DNA from: an uncultured Alphaproteobacteria bacterium
GTDB taxonomy: Bacteria > Pseudomonadota > Alphaproteobacteria > CAAHEQ01 > UBA3637
Assembly (NCBI GenBank): GCA_934203105.1
Contig: CAKPYQ010000007.1
Span: forward strand, 1-63,062
Reading direction: 5' to 3'
Length of the DNA: 63,062 bases
Part shown: positions 58,760-63,062 of the stretch, in pieces
How the letters are laid out: every line of letters starts with the position of its first letter
Numbering within the stretch: the first letter of the stretch is position 1
Position numbers and translations under genes: made by a program
Notes under the pieces: model-generated
What the model saw: only the letters and a program-made list of their open reading frames with translations
The model's database searches: none
Told to the model about the DNA's origin: nothing

Positions 58760-61372
58760 TTAATCGCGTGTTTTTTGCAAAGACGGATTTAGCGGTATGC
58801 GTTGGCTTGTATCGATTTTTTCGGGCAAGCCCGCGGATCGAATAAATTGCAGAGCAATTGATTTATGAATAAAATCCATTGGCCCTTTGGGTGTTTGGTA
58901 CGTCAAACGTTTCGGAACAATATTTCCGTTTTGCTCTGTCATTACTTGATCGGGGGAGATTTGATATGATTTATCCTTCATATCTTTGGCGGGCAGATAG
59001 GAAACCGGAACTATTTGCCGACGGTCAACATAGAAAATGTTGTTTTGTCTTAACGCCGTGAAAATGTCTTTGTTGTTGTCTGTTTCCTTTATTGGGGATT
59101 TGTCCATATTTACTATTGCAAAAGCGGGGTTGAGCGGGTGATTAAACGTTCCCGTTTTTTTGATAATTTCATCATGCACATATTTAAAAAATAATTGCAA
59201 ATTGTCTTTGTGAACGGCAAAAGTTAATTTTTCGGACGGCGCGCTGCTCCACGCTTTTTGATCCAGCGCACAAGACAGAGCCATTTCAAGCAAAGATATT
59301 TTAATTTTTGTTTCCTTGGCGATTGTGAAAAGCTGAATATAATCTTTATAAATCAATGGCTGAATGTCGACTTCTTTATGAATAAAAGCATTGGATACAA
59401 CATCTTTTCCGCCGATAACTTGGGGTCTTAAATGGCCGTCTTTTGTGACAAAAGGGATGCTTTTTTCAATTAATTTTCGAGCGATATCTCGGACGCCTTC
59501 GGTATTGATTTTGGTAATGGGTTTGTATTCATCGTCGGGGCAAAGAATGATGTTTGCTTGACGGATGCTGTCGCCGACTTCAAGATAGATGTCGTCCTTT
59601 AAAGCACTGTCTAAACGCATTCTGTGCAGAACAAAAGCCGGATCAGAGGGGTGTTTGTAATGCCCGTTTTTATGGAATATCTCTTGTTTGACTTGGCGGA
59701 ACAAAGCCGGCAAGTCGTTACGTAAAACACGATTGGATACGCCCCAAAATTTTAAATCCGAAATAGCGCCTGCTTTTTTGGCTTTTTTAAATGCCAAAGA
59801 TAAATAGGCCGCCGGAATTAAACTGTATTTTCTGATGATGGATAAAGCCAATAAAGAATGCTTCGGATGTGCAATAAAGTTTTTGATAACCGGAATGATT
59901 TGCTTTCTCCATAACGCCGTTTGCGGATCGTTTTCTTTGGGGAACGCATTTTGCTTTTCATCGATGATAAAGTCTTCTTTCGGACGCACAAAAATATAAT
60001 GTGCTTTCATCGCGTTTCTGATGTCGTTGTATAAGTCATCTTTTGGACTTGGAGTGCCATTGTCAAAAGCGGGCACTTTTAAAACGAGCTTTCTTTGAAA
60101 GTCAAAATCACCATATCCGTTTAAAATAGCATCTTGCATTTGAGTAAATAAAATCGGCAATTCGTCTCGTGTAATAGCTTTGTTCCATCGTTCGTTTGCC
60201 GGCGGCAATATAGCGCCGTTTTCACGTGATGTTTGTAAAACGTGCATTAAAAATTTTTCGGATATTTTGCTGCGGATTGCAATTGCATGCATCGTGATCA
60301 TATTTTTTATATTGACTGTGTCGCGGGTGTTTTGCACTTCATTTTTGACAGATTTATGCACCATGGTATGGCGATCGTCCTTTAAAACTTTCGGCCGCAA
60401 AGCCCCGTTTTCATCGGTAAAAACATCGTGCAAGGAGGCGATTTTTTGAATGGCTTTTTGATCTTTTTTTGACCGAAAATCCGTCAGCGGAATAAAATCG
60501 GCCGGCGAGCATAAAATAATGCGGGCTTGTTTTAATGCGCTTTGAATTTGCGCATAAACATCATCTTTGACAAGCGTCGAGCCGGTCGGTTGAATGAATT
60601 TAAAAACGGGCCCCTCGGGGTGATTATATTCGCCGCTTTCGGCAATGATTTGATGGCGAACTTCGTTGAACAAAGCCGGTAATTCGGCGGGCAAAATAAA
60701 GTTGTCTAAGCTTGCCTGCGCGGGGGGTGACAAGCTTTGTTTTTGGCGAGCGCTTTTTAATGCCTGCATTAAAAAAGCGACGGGAATGCGGCTGCGTTCA
60801 TTGATTTTAAATAGCGAAATTTGCCCCTGATAACTGGACGTGCGCGCGTTTAATAATTCTTTTTCAACGCCTTTATGAACAAAAATGTCGGGCTTGCCTT
60901 GTACGCGGAGCAATGCTTTGGGGCGTAAATGCCCGTTTTTATCGGTAAATACTGCGTGTGTGTCAACAAAGTTTTCAATAGTGTTGCGATCTTCTTTGCC
61001 TTGAAATTTGGTCATTGAGATGAACTCGTCGACGGGGCAAATGATAATGTTGTTGTTTTGCAATTCTTTTTGAACCAAAGCATACAATGCATCGTTTGGC
61101 ATTTGTCCGCTTGATGTAGCGATTTTAAAGGCCGGTTGCGACGGATGATTAAAATGGCCGGTGTCGGCGATGATTTCGTCGCGTAATTGACGGATCAACA
61201 ACGGTAATTCGTCATAGTAAATGCAGTTAATCCACTTCATACTTAATGGCCGGACTCTTTGTTGTGCTTGCAGCTTGCGCAACGCTTGCGTCAACAATTT
61301 GACCGAAATGAAGCTTCTGTCTCTGATGTCCGTGATTTTAATAAGCGGTTGATTTTGAAAAATAACTTGCAT
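58760..61372 (-). CDS. 870-residue protein of five degenerate tandem modules
   Basis: I know no family for this protein. Five modules of about 165 residues start near 9, 183, 357, 508 and 678. Each has a helix with a LPxLF motif (DELPLLI, AELPALF, DELPILF, NDLPALF, DNLQLFF). HPxxPAF follows in modules 1, 2, 4 and 5, then a strand IIxCPxDEF with a charged tail. TDxNGxLRPK and an (F/I)xHK motif (IFVHKGV, TMVHKSV, AFIHKEV, DFIHKSI) close most modules. Module 3 is the most decayed. There is no signal peptide or membrane helix. It has a perfect consensus promoter. The pattern suggests a repeat scaffold or large binding protein, possibly a secreted effector, but nothing seen shows export. Confidence 0.65.
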   Translation of the reverse strand: MQVIFQNQPLIKITDIRDRSFISVKLLTQALRKLQAQQRVRPLSMKWINCIYYDELPLLIRQLRDEIIADTGHFNHPSQPAFKIATSSGQMPNDALYALVQKELQNNNIIICPVDEFISMTKFQGKEDRNTIENFVDTHAVFTDKNGHLRPKALLRVQGKPDIFVHKGVEKELLNARTSSYQGQISLFKINERSRIPVAFLMQALKSARQKQSLSPPAQASLDNFILPAELPALFNEVRHQIIAESGEYNHPEGPVFKFIQPTGSTLVKDDVYAQIQSALKQARIILCSPADFIPLTDFRSKKDQKAIQKIASLHDVFTDENGALRPKVLKDDRHTMVHKSVKNEVQNTRDTVNIKNMITMHAIAIRSKISEKFLMHVLQTSRENGAILPPANERWNKAITRDELPILFTQMQDAILNGYGDFDFQRKLVLKVPAFDNGTPSPKDDLYNDIRNAMKAHYIFVRPKEDFIIDEKQNAFPKENDPQTALWRKQIIPVIKNFIAHPKHSLLALSIIRKYSLIPAAYLSLAFKKAKKAGAISDLKFWGVSNRVLRNDLPALFRQVKQEIFHKNGHYKHPSDPAFVLHRMRLDSALKDDIYLEVGDSIRQANIILCPDDEYKPITKINTEGVRDIARKLIEKSIPFVTKDGHLRPQVIGGKDVVSNAFIHKEVDIQPLIYKDYIQLFTIAKETKIKISLLEMALSCALDQKAWSSAPSEKLTFAVHKDNLQLFFKYVHDEIIKKTGTFNHPLNPAFAIVNMDKSPIKETDNNKDIFTALRQNNIFYVDRRQIVPVSYLPAKDMKDKSYQISPDQVMTEQNGNIVPKRLTYQTPKGPMDFIHKSIALQFIRSAGLPEKIDTSQRIPLNPSLQKTRD

Positions 61373-61413
61373 TTTGTATTTTGCCCGATGTTTTTGCCGG
61401 TTGAACAGGTCAT

Positions 61414-61442
61414 ATTATATCATAATACGGGCATTTTGTCAA
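61414..61442 (-). promoter_or_regulatory. consensus sigma-70 promoter of the five-module gene
   Basis: TTGACA, 17 bases and TATAAT are read on the minus strand, both boxes perfect, about 42 bases upstream of the start at 61372. Confidence 0.88.
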
Positions 61443-61517
61443 TCTTTTTCTTTTCTTAAAGAAAACTTTATTTGATAGGCATTTTTATTGTGTTTTTTAT
61501 GGCGGTGGCGGGGCAAC

Positions 61518-61543
61518 AAAAAAGCCTCCGTACCGGAAGCTTT
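61518..61543 (-). terminator. orphan minus-strand terminator
   Basis: On the minus strand AAAGCTTCCG and CGGAGGCTTT form a 10-bp stem with one wobble pair, then TTTTTT. It lies upstream of the five-module gene's promoter on the same strand, so it does not end that gene. It may stop a transcript coming from the right. Confidence 0.65.
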
Positions 61544-61736
61544 AAAAAATTGGTGGAGATTTTTTCATTTTCTACGGAAACCAGCATAAATTCATTTACT
61601 TTTGCCCATTTTTACAGAAGACTTGTATGCAAAAATAGTGTTGCTGATCGTCAAAAATACGCACTTTTAAAATATAAGTTGATAAATCTGTAAATAAGAG
61701 CATATATGGTGATATCCTCAATTGAAAGGGGAACAT

Positions 61737-61868
61737 ATGGAAAAACAACTTAAACTCTTGGCCCAAATCATCTTGCCAACGTTTTTAACGGTATTGAAAA
61801 ATAATAAAAAATACAAAAATAGGAAAATAATCCTTGACTTTTTTGTTGTTTTATGCTATAATTTCTAG
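61737..61868 (+). pseudogene. possible transposase N-terminal remnant
   Basis: A 43-codon frame with AAAGGGG 5 bases upstream begins MEKQLKLLAQIILPTFL and ends in TAG. The start resembles the N-terminal region of some IS-family transposases, a weak match by memory only. The frame is short and its 3' part contains the promoter of the next operon. It may be a truncated insertion sequence or a small leader peptide. Confidence 0.25.
61834..61862 (+). promoter_or_regulatory. strong promoter of the dual-OB/DUF488 cassette
   Basis: TTGACT, 17 bases and TATAAT with an upstream TG lie 97 bases before the first start. The last 12 bases, TTATGCTATAAT, match the end of the promoter at 15759-15787. Two terminators follow at once. 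Confidence 0.85.
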
Positions 61869-61874
61869 CAGTTA

Positions 61875-61901
61875 ACGGGGCAAACTATGCCCTGTTTTTT
61901 T
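61875..61901 (+). terminator. first leader terminator
   Basis: ACGGGGCA and TGCCCTGT form an 8-bp stem with one wobble pair, a 5-base loop and seven T. It begins only about 13 bases downstream of the -10 box, so it ends a transcript of about 30 bases. Confidence 0.85.
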
Positions 61902-61904
61902 ATT

Positions 61905-61938
61905 GCCCATAGGGAATAAAACCTTATGGGCTTTTTTT
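61905..61938 (+). terminator. second leader terminator
   Basis: GCCCATAGGG and CCTTATGGGC form a 10-bp stem with one wobble pair, then a T run. It lies three bases after the first terminator and before the ribosome site of the dual-OB gene. Confidence 0.85.
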
Positions 61939-61958
61939 ATTAACTGAAAGGAAAACAA

Positions 61959-62618
61959 ATGAAATTAAATATTATTGTTTCAGATTACACCTACATGAAA
62001 GATACATATTGCATAGCAGGTTGGAGTCCCAGTGAACAACGGATGCGTAGGCTAATGCCAAATGGCCACCATTGGTCAGAAGCAGAATCAAAGAAAGTAG
62101 AAGGCCATTCATGTATTCAAGTTGAAACAATGTCAATCCCACCAAATGAAGGGCGTGATTATCCTCACAAAACAGAAGATACTTGGATTTCTGAAAATAT
62201 TATACCTCTATATCATTACGATACACCCGCAGATCTTGCTTATGAATTAGAAGGCAGTTTATCAAAGAATATAGCTAGTGTTTTTTCAGGTCATCTAAAA
62301 GATAATTCATATGTTTTGCCCAAAACAAAATGTGCGTCTTTGGGGGCGATTAAAGTCCCGGCTCAAAATTTGGAATTTTATAAAGATAGTGAAAATAAGT
62401 TACGCATTAAAATTCGGGACAATGATGGAGAAAAGTATGATTTACGAGTAACGTGTCGTTATTTAAGAGATGTTCTTGATAAAATGAATGGCCTAAAAAA
62501 ATTAAACGAACAACTAAAAGAAATGACTTTTGCCCATGTGCGTGTAGGGCTTGCAAAACCATATTACAAACAAAATAACCATTGCTTTTTAATGTGTAAT
62601 GGTGTATTCTTATATTAA
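61959..62618 (+). CDS. dual-OB-domain-like protein
   Basis: The 219-residue soluble protein matches the general pattern of dual-OB-containing bacterial proteins. An N-terminal beta segment (MKLNIIVSDYTYMKDTYCIA, GWSPSEQRMRRLMPNG) precedes RDYPHKTEDTW and a second beta-rich half ending in FAHVRVGLAKPYYKQ. This match is from memory and I treat it as tentative. It likely binds nucleic acid. Codon use (CCA, AGG, CTA) differs from neighbouring genes, which suggests recent transfer. A GAAAGG site precedes the start, and DUF488 follows 12 bases later. Confidence 0.55.
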   Translation: MKLNIIVSDYTYMKDTYCIAGWSPSEQRMRRLMPNGHHWSEAESKKVEGHSCIQVETMSIPPNEGRDYPHKTEDTWISENIIPLYHYDTPADLAYELEGSLSKNIASVFSGHLKDNSYVLPKTKCASLGAIKVPAQNLEFYKDSENKLRIKIRDNDGEKYDLRVTCRYLRDVLDKMNGLKKLNEQLKEMTFAHVRVGLAKPYYKQNNHCFLMCNGVFLY

Positions 62619-62630
62619 GAAAGGAAAACG

Positions 62631-63056
62631 ATGCGTCTTTATACAATTGGTTTTACTGGGAAATCTGCTAGAGAGTTTTTTACTATTTTAAAACACTCTG
62701 ATGTTAAGAAAGTAATTGATGTTCGCTTGTGGCCCAATACTCAATTGTCTGGATTTTCAAAATCAGAAGATTTAGCTTTCTTTTTAAAAGTCCTATGTCA
62801 TATTGATTACGAAAACAGAAAAGAGTTTGCACCAACCGCTACACTTTTAAGAGATTATAAAGACGGGCGTGTTACTTGGGATGATTATGTTGTGCAATAT
62901 GATAGCATTTGTCATGCACGTCATTTTACATTGACGCCAGATATGGATAACTGTTGTTTTTTATGTGCAGAACCGACACCTGAAAAATGCCATCGGCGAT
63001 TGCTGGTGGAATATTTGGCAAAGCAAGATAAAAATGCAGAAATTATCCATTTGTAA
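62631..63056 (+). CDS. DUF488 family protein
   Basis: The 141-residue protein has the DUF488 hallmarks: an N-terminal TIGFTGKSAREFF strand-helix with KVIDVR, and the C-terminal CFLCAEPTPEKCHRRLL motif with Cys and His. The family is widespread, of unclear biochemistry, and is proposed to be enzymatic through the conserved Cys/His/Arg residues. It starts 12 bases after the dual-OB-like gene with AAAGGAAA ahead of it, so the two form an operon. The cassette may continue past the end of the window, six bases after the stop. Confidence 0.8.
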   Translation: MRLYTIGFTGKSAREFFTILKHSDVKKVIDVRLWPNTQLSGFSKSEDLAFFLKVLCHIDYENRKEFAPTATLLRDYKDGRVTWDDYVVQYDSICHARHFTLTPDMDNCCFLCAEPTPEKCHRRLLVEYLAKQDKNAEIIHL

Positions 63057-63062
63057 TTATGA

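Noticed and set aside
61472..61693. 73-codon plus-strand frame MIGIFIVFFMAVAG
   Set aside because: No ribosome site, and it spans an opposing intrinsic terminator.

Overview
The window reads as chromosomal DNA of an AT-rich alphaproteobacterium, probably an uncultured host- or gut-associated lineage. That placement is inference. It rests on a ChpT-like histidine phosphotransferase, the priA-xerC neighbourhood, lolC-lolD-dnaE clustering, GatCAB, ParE, DnaK and other Gram-negative envelope genes. Coding density is high, genes are often start/stop coupled, and ribosome binding sites are mostly AAGGAG-like. One tRNA gene (Ser, anticodon CGA) is present. I see no rRNA, CRISPR array or intact insertion sequence.

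Layout. 1-3.1 kb: a repeat-containing intergenic region and a secreted repeat protein with its own consensus promoter. 3.1-4.7 kb: NfeD plus an SPFH protein. 4.8-6.9 kb: an operon joining a membrane coiled-coil protein to a MazEF-like toxin-antitoxin pair. 6.9-7.7 kb: a gene-free patch of palindromes and short dispersed repeats, ending in two outward-facing promoters that share one operator sequence. 8.3-15.7 kb: tsf and rpsB, then dnaE, lolD and lolC. 15.8-17.8 kb: three unrecognised genes behind a near-consensus promoter. 17.9-30.3 kb: uvrD, tcdA, tatD, trkH, a giant AsmA protein, a CMP-kinase-like P-loop kinase, a cysteine-less EIIB-like protein and parE. 30.7-36.8 kb: an AmpG-type permease, a Cys-rich small protein, a lipoprotein, comM and a PAS-only membrane protein. 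36.8-49.9 kb: tRNA-Ser, priA, xerC, a lipoprotein hydrolase, mutS, a PhoR-type kinase, an FtsB-like protein, a diguanylate cyclase and dnaK. 50.2-53.4 kb: gatCAB.

53.5-58.4 kb is the most unusual chromosomal block. A DHH phosphoesterase, a SucC-like and a SucD-like protein, ChpT, a single-domain response regulator and CheR lie on one strand. The SucC/SucD pair has lost the phospho-histidine and other catalytic residues, and the SucD frame overlaps chpT by 8 nt. This suggests a nucleotide- or CoA-sensing pseudoenzyme coupled to the CckA-ChpT-CtrA phosphorelay, which is inference.

58.4-61.4 kb holds a small lipoprotein and an 870-residue protein of five degenerate ~165-residue modules. 61.4-63.06 kb looks like an accessory cassette at a junction. 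It has a possible transposase remnant, a strong promoter followed by two intrinsic terminators back to back, then a dual-OB-like protein and a DUF488 protein with codon use unlike the rest. This attenuated two-gene cassette and the SucCD-ChpT block are the best candidates for undescribed systems.
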